Assembly: GCA_013177935.1 (NCBI GenBank)
Contig: JABLXZ010000001.1
Location: 636,191 to 700,190, forward strand
Length of the DNA: 64,000 bases
Direction: 5' to 3'
Source of the DNA: a candidate division WOR-3 bacterium
GTDB lineage: Bacteria > Hydrothermota > Tepidihabitantia > Tepidihabitantales > Tepidihabitantaceae
Shown here: in pieces, positions 8,651-16,429 of the stretch
Position numbering within the stretch: the stretch's first letter is position 1
How the letters are laid out: the number at the start of each line of letters is the position of its first letter
Translations under genes and position numbers: made by a program
The notes under the pieces: model-generated
What the model was told of the DNA's origin: nothing
Database searches by the model: none
What the model saw: the letters and a program-made list of their open reading frames with translations, nothing else

Positions 8651-10876
8651 ATGCTGTGGCTCTTACTGCTTCTGACCCAACTGCCACCCGACTCGCTTGC
8701 CTCGCCTTCAGACTCGACCCCAGCAGACATCATCTACTACGGTGGTAACCGCGCCCTTTTCCTTGCCTTAAAAAATCAGGTCGTTTTACTTGACTCTGCC
8801 TGGATTCGCTACCGGGATATGTCGGTTTACGCCGACTCCATCAACTATCACATCGACACCAAAATTGTCAGCGCCCATCGCAATGTAAAGTTCCGAACCG
8901 CAAGCGAAGAGGTTATCGGTCGCGAACTTTTCTACAATGTTGACACCAGAAAAGGAATGATGCGCCACGCTCGCACTCAGGTGGAAAATGGATATCTTAC
9001 CGCCCGGGAAGTCTGGTTGGTAAAAGAAAAGGTGCTCAATGCCCGCAGTGCCGATTACACCACCTGTGACCGGGAACACCCCCACTACACATTCTTTGGA
9101 CCCCGGGTCCGCTTGTTGATGGACGATGTCGCCATTACCCAACCGGTTCTGCTCCGTATAGGTCGCATCCCAATTCTTGCTGCACCGTTCTGGATTGTCC
9201 CGGTCGCATCTAAAAGAAAATCAGGCCTGATGCCCTTTAAAGTCGGCAATGCCCGGGACCAGGGTTACTATGCCAAAGGCATCTCCTACTACTGGGTTAT
9301 CAACGACTATGCCGATGCCACTTTCCTTCTCGACTTAATGACGAAAAAGGGGATTCAACTCCGCACCGAAGGAGTGTACATTGTCGACCCTTATGTTCGC
9401 GGCTCAATCCAGGGCTCTTATATCCGGGAAATCTGGGACACCCTGAACCCTGGTCGTCCTCGCTACAGCTTCAACCTTGCCAGCACCGGTAATATAACCC
9501 CTGGGACCGATTTCACCATCCAGACCGAACTCATCTCGGACACCGCTTATGCCCCGGATTACGCCGAAGACCGCTTGGACTGGCTCAAACAGGAGGTGTA
9601 CTCCTACGCTGCCCTGCGCCACCGTTTTCCCGCCCTGGGCCGGCTCAACATCCGGGCAGAACGCCGCACCTACTATATGCGGCACTATCAATACTCTTAC
9701 CTCCCGGCTGGGTCATTCGCCTTCAACACCCGCACCCTGCCCGGTAACTGGGACTTCTCTCCTGCCCTGAGTTTTTCCCGCCGGGTCGAACAGTACGATT
9801 CCAGCGGTATTGACACCCTGTTGCGCCAGCGCCTTACCCCTGGAGTTTCCTTCAATCTCACCAGTCCCGAATACCCGTTTGGCAGGCTTGACATCAGCGA
9901 CCAGTTTTCAATTACCGATTTTTCACGCCGCTCACTTACCGCAGCACCGTTTTCCTCACGTACCTTCAATCACGAAATCACCCTTGCCACATCTCAGAAA
10001 ATTCTTGGAACCTTCAACACGGCAGAAGGTATCAACTTCAAGCAGAACGACGACCTGCGGGACACAATACCTCTTGAGCCCGATTACTCTTTCTACCTGA
10101 CCAGCAGTTTCTCGCTCTACCGGGTATTCGGCTTATCATCATCTACCATTCACGGCATCCTTCACACCGTTACGCCGATGATGCAGTTTAACTACCAACC
10201 CCGTGTCACCCCCCGGGGACTGTTTGGCAAGATCGAGTTCACCCAACCGGAAAATGCCCTCTTCATTTTGGGTATCAACAATGGCTTTCAGGCGAAAATC
10301 GGCGCAACAAAACAGAAGGTTGACTTCGGCACGGCAAACATCACCACCTCATTTGACCTCATCAACCATCGTTTCACGCCATTTAATGGAAACTTGAGCC
10401 TTCGTCCCCTTGCCCTTTTCCCGATTGTTGACTCGGGTCCGGTGCGCAATAACCTGGGACTGTACCTGGACGGTAACATCTCATTTAACCCCGACTCAAT
10501 GCGTTTTGGCCAGGACTTTTCCGCCTTCACCACTTTTCTCTGGACCCACACAATCACCGACACCTTGCGCCACCGGGAAGATGGCTGGGAATTACGCCTC
10601 AATCATACGATTGGCAAAAATGTCCATATGATTACCGGCTCTGTGGCATTCTCCTATGCAGGGTGGCGCCTCGGGCTAAATTCCCTCGGTTACAACATCA
10701 CCCAGCGTCAGGTTACCGACTACTCAATTACCCTTTGGCGCGACCTCCACTGCTGGGAGGCACTCGTAACCCTTTCCGGTCTCGGGAAACAGTGGCGCTA
10801 CGACTTTGAAGTGAGAATTAAAAAACTTCCGGATGTCCGATTCGGCAAAAGCACCTTCCGCGCCTTCCTGCCATGA
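8651..10876 (+). CDS. lptD: LptD-like LPS-assembly outer-membrane protein
   Basis: 741 residues with a short N-terminal signal peptide (MLWLLLLLTQLPP). The N-terminal ~100 residues have the OstA/LptA beta-jellyroll pattern (VVLLDSAWIRYRDMSVYADSI, then VSAHRNVKFR). A long, Tyr-rich beta-barrel region follows with the LptD block FWIVPVASKRKSGLMPF. LptD inserts lipopolysaccharide into the outer leaflet, so this supports a diderm envelope. The length is near that of proteobacterial LptD (~780). No LptE or other lpt genes are adjacent. Its stop overlaps the maf start by four bases (ATGA). Confidence 0.82.
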   Translation: MLWLLLLLTQLPPDSLASPSDSTPADIIYYGGNRALFLALKNQVVLLDSAWIRYRDMSVYADSINYHIDTKIVSAHRNVKFRTASEEVIGRELFYNVDTRKGMMRHARTQVENGYLTAREVWLVKEKVLNARSADYTTCDREHPHYTFFGPRVRLLMDDVAITQPVLLRIGRIPILAAPFWIVPVASKRKSGLMPFKVGNARDQGYYAKGISYYWVINDYADATFLLDLMTKKGIQLRTEGVYIVDPYVRGSIQGSYIREIWDTLNPGRPRYSFNLASTGNITPGTDFTIQTELISDTAYAPDYAEDRLDWLKQEVYSYAALRHRFPALGRLNIRAERRTYYMRHYQYSYLPAGSFAFNTRTLPGNWDFSPALSFSRRVEQYDSSGIDTLLRQRLTPGVSFNLTSPEYPFGRLDISDQFSITDFSRRSLTAAPFSSRTFNHEITLATSQKILGTFNTAEGINFKQNDDLRDTIPLEPDYSFYLTSSFSLYRVFGLSSSTIHGILHTVTPMMQFNYQPRVTPRGLFGKIEFTQPENALFILGINNGFQAKIGATKQKVDFGTANITTSFDLINHRFTPFNGNLSLRPLALFPIVDSGPVRNNLGLYLDGNISFNPDSMRFGQDFSAFTTFLWTHTITDTLRHREDGWELRLNHTIGKNVHMITGSVAFSYAGWRLGLNSLGYNITQRQVTDYSITLWRDLHCWEALVTLSGLGKQWRYDFEVRIKKLPDVRFGKSTFRAFLP

Positions 10877-11466
10877 GCAAATTAGCAATTTACCTTGCCT
10901 CTACCTCTCCCCGAAGGCGCCAGATTCTACGCCACATCGGCATTAAGTTCCGTTTACTCCGTCCTGATTTTGTTGAACCCGATATTAAAACCAGCAACGC
11001 GCCCAAAAAGTTTGCCATCACCTGTGCTCTATTCAAAGCCCTATCCACTCTGCGCCACCACAAATTAAAGTCCGGCGTGGTCATTGGTATGGACACAATC
11101 GTTGTTCAGGGAAAACGCATTCTCGATAAACCGGCAACAGTCAGCGAAGCAAGAAAAATACTTAAAATGCTTTCTGGCAAACCGCATTATGTTATTACCG
11201 GAATTGCTATTATAAAATTACCTGAAAGAAGAGTAATAACTGGCGCTGAATCAACTCGGGTAACATTTCGGACCTTATCAGCCGAAGAGATAAACCGCTA
11301 CATTTGTACCTCTGAACCTTATGACAAAGCCGGCGCCTATGCCATACAGGGCAGGGCATCAGTATTCATAGAAAGGGTAAACGGCTGTTATCTGAATGTG
11401 ATTGGGCTACCGGTACCGCTTCTATTGAAACTGCTGAAACAAATTGAACCAAAAGTAAAATTTTAG
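10873..11466 (+). CDS. maf: Maf-family nucleotide pyrophosphatase
   Basis: 197 residues, the family length. The hallmark STSPRRRQIL is at the N-terminus. VVIGMDTIVVQGKRILDKP supplies the catalytic Asp and Lys region, and PYDKAGAYAIQGRASVFIE is the C-terminal signature. Maf proteins hydrolyse dTTP/UTP or modified nucleotides as a house-cleaning step. Translation is probably coupled to lptD through an ATGA overlap. Its stop codon interlocks with that of the convergent lipoprotein gene (shared bases 11463-11466). Confidence 0.93.
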   Translation: MSKLAIYLASTSPRRRQILRHIGIKFRLLRPDFVEPDIKTSNAPKKFAITCALFKALSTLRHHKLKSGVVIGMDTIVVQGKRILDKPATVSEARKILKMLSGKPHYVITGIAIIKLPERRVITGAESTRVTFRTLSAEEINRYICTSEPYDKAGAYAIQGRASVFIERVNGCYLNVIGLPVPLLLKLLKQIEPKVKF

Positions 11467-12149
11467 GGCGATGTCAGCCGGATTTCGACGCGAAAGTTGG
11501 CGTCAACCAGATTACGGCCGTTATCCAGAACCAGATAGTAAACCCCGGTTGTCGGAATGGTGTCGTAAAACGGCCTATTGTCATCGGCAAACCGCTGGAT
11601 TAAAAATTCCGGTTCTTCCTGGCGCTGCCAGCGCCCAAAATTGTCTTCGTCTAAAAAGAGCAGATACACATTCCGGGTGTCGGACCAGGACTGTCCGCTC
11701 AAACGGTAGCCTGCCAGTGCGGTATCGGCGCAAAAGGCATAACTGCGACCCTTTACTGCGCCTTCCCAGTAAGCAAAAACCACCACCCGGGGCTTAACAG
11801 AAATAACGAGCGAGTCGCGTGTCTTTCTGCCCTCCTGGTCTGAAACCTCAACGCCGATTATCGCAATCCCGGAAGAGTCCGGAGTCCGCCACTTTACGCT
11901 GTCACCTCTAATGTCAAGCAACCGCCCACCTGTACACCACCAATGGAATGTTGCTTCCTCTTTTCGTGCCCCTTCCAGTTCGCACCAGTACCAGGTACTC
12001 TCCTGGGCGCTTAAACTTGTTTTTCCTACCAGCGCTTTAATTGTCAGCTCAGGGGAAAAAGTAAAACAACTACCGCCTATTGAGACGACGACAAAAAAAA
12101 TGGTCAACACCGGTAATAGCCAACGGTAAACGGTTCTAATCGGTATCAT
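11463..12149 (-). CDS. Secreted or lipoprotein-like PKD/Ig-type protein, unknown role
   Basis: 228 residues. The N-terminal hydrophobic helix (residues ~9-26) ends in VSIGGSC, an imperfect lipobox, so export with either a lipid anchor or signal cleavage is likely. The middle part (TFHWWCTGGRLLDI, then SDQEGRKTRDSLVI) has the rhythm of a PKD/Ig-like domain. The C-terminal half (YYLVLDNGRNLVDANFRVEI) resembles beta-sandwich binding domains. I do not recognise the gene and assign no function. A promoter lies at 12161-12188 with an 11 nt gap to the ATG. Confidence 0.6.
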   Translation of the reverse strand: MIPIRTVYRWLLPVLTIFFVVVSIGGSCFTFSPELTIKALVGKTSLSAQESTWYWCELEGARKEEATFHWWCTGGRLLDIRGDSVKWRTPDSSGIAIIGVEVSDQEGRKTRDSLVISVKPRVVVFAYWEGAVKGRSYAFCADTALAGYRLSGQSWSDTRNVYLLFLDEDNFGRWQRQEEPEFLIQRFADDNRPFYDTIPTTGVYYLVLDNGRNLVDANFRVEIRLTSP

Positions 12150-12160
12150 CTGCTCTCTGA

Positions 12161-12188
12161 ATTATTCACCATCCTTACCCCCTGTCAA
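12161..12188 (-). promoter_or_regulatory. Promoter of the 11463-12149 gene
   Basis: On the minus strand: TTGACA (12188-12183), 16 nt spacer, AATAAT (12166-12161), then 11 nt to the ATG at 12149. The predicted leader is only ~4 nt. Confidence 0.5.
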
Positions 12189-12491
12189 GAAAGCAATCAT
12201 ACCTTTGAACTGTTATCGCACCGCTTCAAAACCAAAAGAGACGCAGTTTATAACATAAATCATTCCCAACGGTTAGACGGATAAAAGCCGGTACCCAATT
12301 AAACTGAACCCAGCATCGGGAAAAGTATTAAAGAGCAAGCCCGGGGCATACCCCAAGGCAGTTCCGGGTACCGCACTAAAGGCAACCCGTTAGTCGAGTT
12401 CAAACCTATCCGGCATAATCATTTATCGGCACAACACCCGGTTTCTTCAGAAGTTACATAGGGAAACCTAAACAGCGGTCACCGATTAAGG
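12189..12491. other. Non-genic stretch, no recognised feature
   Basis: About 300 nt between divergent promoters. I see no RNA gene and no long frame. A minus-strand stretch at 12416-12273 starts with ATG and is open except for one TAA at codon 9; its composition is coding-like (VPGTALGYAPG), so it may be decayed coding sequence, but the support is weak. Confidence 0.3.
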
Positions 12492-12525
12492 TTGATTTAC
12501 CGCCTTGGTACATTATCATTGTATT
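12492..12525 (+). promoter_or_regulatory. Leaderless promoter of the rubrerythrin-like gene
   Basis: TTGATT (12492-12497), 16 nt spacer, TATCAT (12514-12519), 6 nt gap to ATG 12526. This spacing selects the ATG at 12526 over the in-frame ATG at 12505, which lies inside the promoter. Confidence 0.58.
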
Positions 12526-13044
12526 ATGCTCAACCCCAGAATCATCGCCCTGCTCAATCTTGCCCAGACCGCAGAAAAGGAGAGTTTGGAGCGCTATCTG
12601 GAGTTTGCCTTCCAAACCAAAGACCCGGGTGGAAAAGATATGTTCATCCGGCTGGCAATCGATGAGTACCACCACTGGCAGTTGCTCGAAACCCAACAGC
12701 GCTCCCTGAATGAAAACGGAACATTTTCCCGGGTTGAAATCCCGTGTTCTCTTCTTGAGCAACTCATCCCCCACCTTTCCGAAAAAGAACTGCTCATCCG
12801 GGGCAAAGAAAAACAGAACGAACTTAACGCCTTACAAACCGCGCTTCAGTTAGAAAGATCGGCGCGTGATTTTTACCACCAAGCCCTTGAGCAAACAACA
12901 GCAGTTGAACTCCAGCAATTACTTTTACGCCTCGAGCAGATGGAGCAGGCTCATCTTGAATTGATTCAAGCCGAAATCGACCACATCCAGAAAACCGGTT
13001 TCTGGTTCTGGTTTGCCGAGTTTACCCTTGAAGGAAACCCTTAA
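12526..13044 (+). CDS. Rubrerythrin-like diiron protein without rubredoxin domain
   Basis: 172 residues forming a four-helix ferritin-like bundle. Candidate diiron ligands are Glu in EKESLERY, ExxH in AIDEYHHWQ, Glu in QLERSARDFY and ExxH in MEQAHLELIQ, which is the rubrerythrin/ferritin-like spacing. No CxxC rubredoxin module follows. Such proteins remove peroxide or store iron in anaerobes. Start set by the promoter at 12492-12519. The stop interlocks with the convergent saccharopine dehydrogenase stop over 13041-13044. Confidence 0.8.
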   Translation: MLNPRIIALLNLAQTAEKESLERYLEFAFQTKDPGGKDMFIRLAIDEYHHWQLLETQQRSLNENGTFSRVEIPCSLLEQLIPHLSEKELLIRGKEKQNELNALQTALQLERSARDFYHQALEQTTAVELQQLLLRLEQMEQAHLELIQAEIDHIQKTGFWFWFAEFTLEGNP

Positions 13045-14378
13045 CCAATCTTTCTTACCCGCTCCTGAAACTTGATACCCAGTTTTTCCAGTTCACTAAG
13101 CACCGGTTGATAAATCTCGGGCACAACCGGAATCTGCACACCGGTAAGCCGCAGTTGACCCTCAAGAGCCATCTTCACCGCAATCGCCGCCGGTAAACTT
13201 ACCGTCCGCGCCATCGCCGTATCACCATTGGGCTGACCAAAATCTATCAAAGTGGACTCAATAAACTCACCCGGCTTATCAGGATATGCGACTTCAAACT
13301 GGTGCTGCAGCACAATCATATCCTTTTCGCCCGGTTTATAGGACATCCGTTCCAGCATCGCCTTGGCAAGAATATCAAGCGTGGAACCGCGCTCAAGCCC
13401 GATTGGTTCATCGCTGAAAAGCCCGAGCCAATCCAATCGTTTCATTACGGGACTGTCAAGGCTCAACCCCAGTTTCTTTGCCACATCCTGCCGCAAATCG
13501 CCTTCTTCCGGCACAAAATCTCTTAACCACTGCGCGTAAGTCAGCCTCTTCAGGTCGCTCCACTCCCGGTCGTCTTTGAGTAATCCAAGGTTAACAAGCG
13601 CCTGCATCGTATCACACCAGCCCGTATTCCGGAATGTCGCCCGCAGCATCGTCTTTATTCCCTTAAGCCCGTAAAGTTCAATGTAGGGCAAAGAGTTACG
13701 ATTGGGATAAGCCTCAAGCTCTCCCAGCCCTTCAACCACCGTCTTCCAGTAAGAAGAAAAAAGCTGGCTGCTGGGAATAAAAACCTCTTTGCCATCCTTT
13801 AAAAAACGGGCATCGTTACGTCCTGCCATTAACACCCCCTTAGGGCTCCAGGAAAACTTGTAGCCCAGAGGGTTGTCATTGGCATCCGGTGCCGGCAGAC
13901 CGCCACAGGAAGAGACAAAACTTACGACCTTGCCCCCTTCGTTTTTAACCCGGTCGATAATCGCCATCGCCGACATATGGTCAATTCCCGGGTCCAGTCC
14001 GATTTCGTTTAAGAAAAGTAAGCCGGCTTTTGCGGCAGGCTCTGAGAACTGGCGCATCGCATCGCCAACATAGGAGGTCGTAACTAAATGTTTTTTCAGG
14101 TCCAGACAGTGCCTTGCGACTTTTGCATGATAAATATATGGCAAAAGGCTTACCACGACATCAGCATCGGCCATCAATCGGTGTAACTCAGGCTCGTCAT
14201 CCACCAAGAGTGGCACCGCCTTGCCCTTCGGATGCCCGGCAATCAAATCCTGCGCCTTGCTTACGGTCCGGGTCGCCACCACGGTTTCAACACCAGGCAA
14301 CTCCAATAGATAACGGACCATCGGTCTGGAAACAAGACCGGCACCAAGGATTAATACACGCTTATTGCTCTTTGCCAT
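13041..14378 (-). CDS. Saccharopine dehydrogenase (glutamate-forming type)
   Basis: 445 residues. An N-terminal NAD(P)-binding Rossmann motif (VLILGAGLVSRPMVRYL) is followed by the saccharopine dehydrogenase core, with SLLPYIYHAKVARHCL, SYVGDAMRQ and LNEIGLDPGIDHMSAM. A C-terminal catalytic/dimerisation domain completes the family length. It should oxidise saccharopine to aminoadipate semialdehyde and glutamate. It lies 4 nt after the lysine-ketoglutarate reductase-like gene, so the two genes reproduce the LKR then SDH order of eukaryotic AASS as separate proteins. Likely lysine catabolism, or the reverse. Confidence 0.88.
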   Translation of the reverse strand: MAKSNKRVLILGAGLVSRPMVRYLLELPGVETVVATRTVSKAQDLIAGHPKGKAVPLLVDDEPELHRLMADADVVVSLLPYIYHAKVARHCLDLKKHLVTTSYVGDAMRQFSEPAAKAGLLFLNEIGLDPGIDHMSAMAIIDRVKNEGGKVVSFVSSCGGLPAPDANDNPLGYKFSWSPKGVLMAGRNDARFLKDGKEVFIPSSQLFSSYWKTVVEGLGELEAYPNRNSLPYIELYGLKGIKTMLRATFRNTGWCDTMQALVNLGLLKDDREWSDLKRLTYAQWLRDFVPEEGDLRQDVAKKLGLSLDSPVMKRLDWLGLFSDEPIGLERGSTLDILAKAMLERMSYKPGEKDMIVLQHQFEVAYPDKPGEFIESTLIDFGQPNGDTAMARTVSLPAAIAVKMALEGQLRLTGVQIPVVPEIYQPVLSELEKLGIKFQERVRKIG

Positions 14379-14382
14379 AAAA

Positions 14383-15699
14383 TTATCCCCTTTCTTTCAC
14401 AAATTCCTCAAGATACTTATAGTTCGGTGTTAACACCCCTTTATGGAGAATCAGTGCCCGTTGTAAAGGTCCTGGCAACACCAGCCGTTCTAACTCAACC
14501 TGAAAATCGGTACTGGCAAGTACCGGAATAAATGGCAGCAATGCTTCACCAAACTCCCGGGAAGCATCCGACGCCAGTTCGCAGGGCAGATTGTCAACCG
14601 CCATTATTACAATCCCCTGCCCCTCTAAACCATCGGTGACCATTCCGGTCAAAGGGTCGCAAACAAAAAATGGCGCACCCGGGTCGGTGGTTTTTACCGT
14701 GATTTCAATTGAACCCTCAATGTCACAGGAGATATCACCGATAATCAGCAATTTGAATCGGTCGGGCTGAAAGTTTTCCCTCAAATACTCTTTTGTCACC
14801 AGCCGTGGATAACGACTGTCCCAGTAAATACAATTGACCAGAACCGAAAGATAGGGTAGGTACTGTTCAAATTTTGCCCGATACCGCTCGGGATGATTGA
14901 AATATTGATTCAGGTCAAACTTCTCCTCCGGGTTTTTCGGCTCAACCGTATCCTCCTCTTTGAAAACTACCTGATAAATCTGGTCTTTTTTCCCTTCTTT
15001 GAGCAAAGCCGGTAAATCCGCCGGAGTCACTAATGTTGTTCCCAGTGCCATTAAAATCTCACCCGCACCGCGGGCAACATTACCGTAGCCGGTAACGCCA
15101 ATAACCAGTGGCACCAGCTCTTCTGGTAAACCATTGCGCCGCACCGCTTCTCCAATTTGGGCAATCGCCTCCTTTGCCTTATCAACCCGGCGGTACTCGT
15201 GCGCCAGTTTTGCCTCCTGAAAAGGCGTTTCCCAGCCCAGGACCTTCAACCTTTGACCCAAACCGGCAATGGTATCTATCATTCCGGCAATCCCGGCAAA
15301 TCGGCCAAAGAAAACCAGCCTTTTCCCCTGCTCATCGGTAATCTTTTCATAATCCAGCAACGAACAACCCAACTCCATCATTCGCTTCAACATCTTCATA
15401 TTGTGGGGCTGACCCTTAATCACATGGGCGAAAAACATATAAGTTCCCTGCGGTCGGAAAAAATTGACGGGCATCTCTTTGACACCGAGCACAATCGGAC
15501 AATCGGCAACATCCTCCCGCACCTCTGCTCCCGCCTGCCGAAACTCCTCATCTGAGAAAATCCGAATCGGCGAACTCTGAACCGCAAACCTCAGCCCGTG
15601 TTCAACAATCAACTGGCGCAGCTGGTCCGGTGTCAACGGCACGCGCCGCTCCCAGATGTTTTTATCTTCTCGCCTGATACCGATTACATTCCTTGTCAT
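14383..15699 (-). CDS. Lysine-ketoglutarate reductase-like (AASS N-terminal half)
   Basis: 438 residues. The N-terminus GIRREDKNIWERRVPLTP is the alanine dehydrogenase/transhydrogenase N-terminal signature also found in LKR. FFAHVIKGQPHNMKMLK and DYEKITDEQGKRLVFFGR match the AASS LKR domain. VIGVTGYGNVARGAGEIL is the nucleotide-binding glycine loop, and DISCDIEGSIE is a C-terminal LKR/AlaDH block. It should condense lysine with 2-oxoglutarate to saccharopine. First gene of a two-gene operon with saccharopine dehydrogenase. The promoter at 15712-15739 leaves a 12 nt gap to the ATG. An unspecialised AlaDH/PNT-family role is the main alternative. Confidence 0.85.
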   Translation of the reverse strand: MTRNVIGIRREDKNIWERRVPLTPDQLRQLIVEHGLRFAVQSSPIRIFSDEEFRQAGAEVREDVADCPIVLGVKEMPVNFFRPQGTYMFFAHVIKGQPHNMKMLKRMMELGCSLLDYEKITDEQGKRLVFFGRFAGIAGMIDTIAGLGQRLKVLGWETPFQEAKLAHEYRRVDKAKEAIAQIGEAVRRNGLPEELVPLVIGVTGYGNVARGAGEILMALGTTLVTPADLPALLKEGKKDQIYQVVFKEEDTVEPKNPEEKFDLNQYFNHPERYRAKFEQYLPYLSVLVNCIYWDSRYPRLVTKEYLRENFQPDRFKLLIIGDISCDIEGSIEITVKTTDPGAPFFVCDPLTGMVTDGLEGQGIVIMAVDNLPCELASDASREFGEALLPFIPVLASTDFQVELERLVLPGPLQRALILHKGVLTPNYKYLEEFVKERG

Positions 15700-15711
15700 A
15701 ATAAGTCTTAT

Positions 15712-15739
15712 ATTTTAATAAAAAGCCATTCCAAGTCAA
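15712..15739 (-). promoter_or_regulatory. Promoter of the LKR/SDH operon
   Basis: Minus strand: TTGACT (15739-15734), 16 nt spacer, TAAAAT (15717-15712), 12 nt to ATG 15699, so a leader of about 5 nt and no ribosome site. Confidence 0.58.
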
Positions 15740-15811
15740 AATATAAAATCGATACTAACCCGGCAAAAGATAAATGGTGCGGGACGCCTCGATTTATCCT
15801 GACCAATTTCC

Positions 15812-15839
15812 TTGACTTTTACTATGCCTTGGTTATTAT
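15812..15839 (+). promoter_or_regulatory. Promoter of the RRM protein gene
   Basis: TTGACT (15812-15817), 16 nt spacer, TATTAT (15834-15839). The predicted start is near 15846, leaving an unusually long ~166 nt leader before the ATG at 16012. Confidence 0.55.
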
Positions 15840-15848
15840 ATTATTGTC

Positions 15849-15960
15849 GATTGAAAACGGGTTCTCAATCGGCGGGAAAAAGTAGTAACCCGAAGAAAAA
15901 CAGGCTTGGAACCGTTCAGTTCCGGGTAAGAGCACAGCAAGATTAGATATCACCTTGTGC
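15849..15960 (+). promoter_or_regulatory. Structured 5' leader of the RRM gene, possible cis-regulatory RNA
   Basis: Three inverted repeats lie in the leader. GATTGA/TCAATC is at 15849-15870. GGAAC/GTTCC (15908-15923, 6-nt loop) sits inside ACCCG/CGGGT (15889-15927). GCACA/TGTGC (15932-15960) can extend with AAG/CTT. Long structured leaders are typical of cold-inducible RNA-binding protein genes; I recognise no known riboswitch. AGGAGG lies just before the ATG at 16012. Confidence 0.4.
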
Positions 15961-16011
15961 GAACCCACCTTTTGAACGATTCTCAAGCGAAAACATAACA
16001 GGAGGATAGTT

Positions 16012-16356
16012 ATGACAAGGCGCTTGTTCGTGGGCAATCTGCCCTTCAGCGCAACCGAAACTCAGTTAAGAGACCTTTTCGGTCAACATGGCGAAGTGGT
16101 TTCGGTGAATATCGTGACCGACCGTTTTACTAATCGTCCCCGTGGGTTCGCCTTCGTGGAGATGGGTACGGACGAAGCGGCTCAAGCCGCTATCGCCGGC
16201 CTGAACGGCTATACGCTTGAAGACCGGGCGTTGAATGTAAATGAGGCGCGGGAGCGGACCGAAAGCCGTGGTGGCTTCGGTGGACGCCCTCAGCGTGGTC
16301 AGCGTCGAGGCGGTCGCAGCGGAAACAGCGGTGGTTTTTCCAACCGGCGCTGGTAA
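16012..16356 (+). CDS. RRM RNA-binding protein, cold-inducible type
   Basis: 114 residues. One RRM occupies residues ~2-80, with RNP2 RLFVGNLPF and RNP1 RPRGFAFVEM. A Gly/Arg-rich tail follows (residues ~84-114: RGGFGGRPQRGQRRGGRSGN). This is the layout of bacterial and cyanobacterial Rbp proteins and plant glycine-rich RNA-binding proteins, which chaperone RNA in the cold. It is a single-gene unit with its own promoter, a long structured leader and a following terminator. Ribosome site AGGAGG is close to the start. Confidence 0.93.
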   Translation: MTRRLFVGNLPFSATETQLRDLFGQHGEVVSVNIVTDRFTNRPRGFAFVEMGTDEAAQAAIAGLNGYTLEDRALNVNEARERTESRGGFGGRPQRGQRRGGRSGNSGGFSNRRW

Positions 16357-16373
16357 ACGATAGACTAAATACC

Positions 16374-16399
16374 AAGCGGGCTCAACACTGAGCCCGCTT
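16374..16399 (+). terminator. Rho-independent-type hairpin after the RRM gene
   Basis: AAGCGGGCTC (16374-16383) pairs perfectly with GAGCCCGCTT (16390-16399) around a 6-nt loop. The following GACTTTTATAT is a weak T-rich tract. The last bases of the hairpin (TT at 16398-16399) are also the start of the tldD -35 box. Confidence 0.65.
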
Positions 16400-16429
16400 G
16401 ACTTTTATATAGGTTTTCTATACTAAACT
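16398..16429 (+). promoter_or_regulatory. Leaderless promoter of tldD
   Basis: TTGACT (16398-16403), 15 nt spacer, TATACT (16419-16424), 5 nt gap to ATG 16430. It overlaps the 3' arm of the preceding terminator. Confidence 0.55.

Noticed and set aside
12273-12416. Minus-strand 47-codon frame with one TAA
   Set aside because: Too short, with no ribosome site or homology; kept only as a note on the gap.
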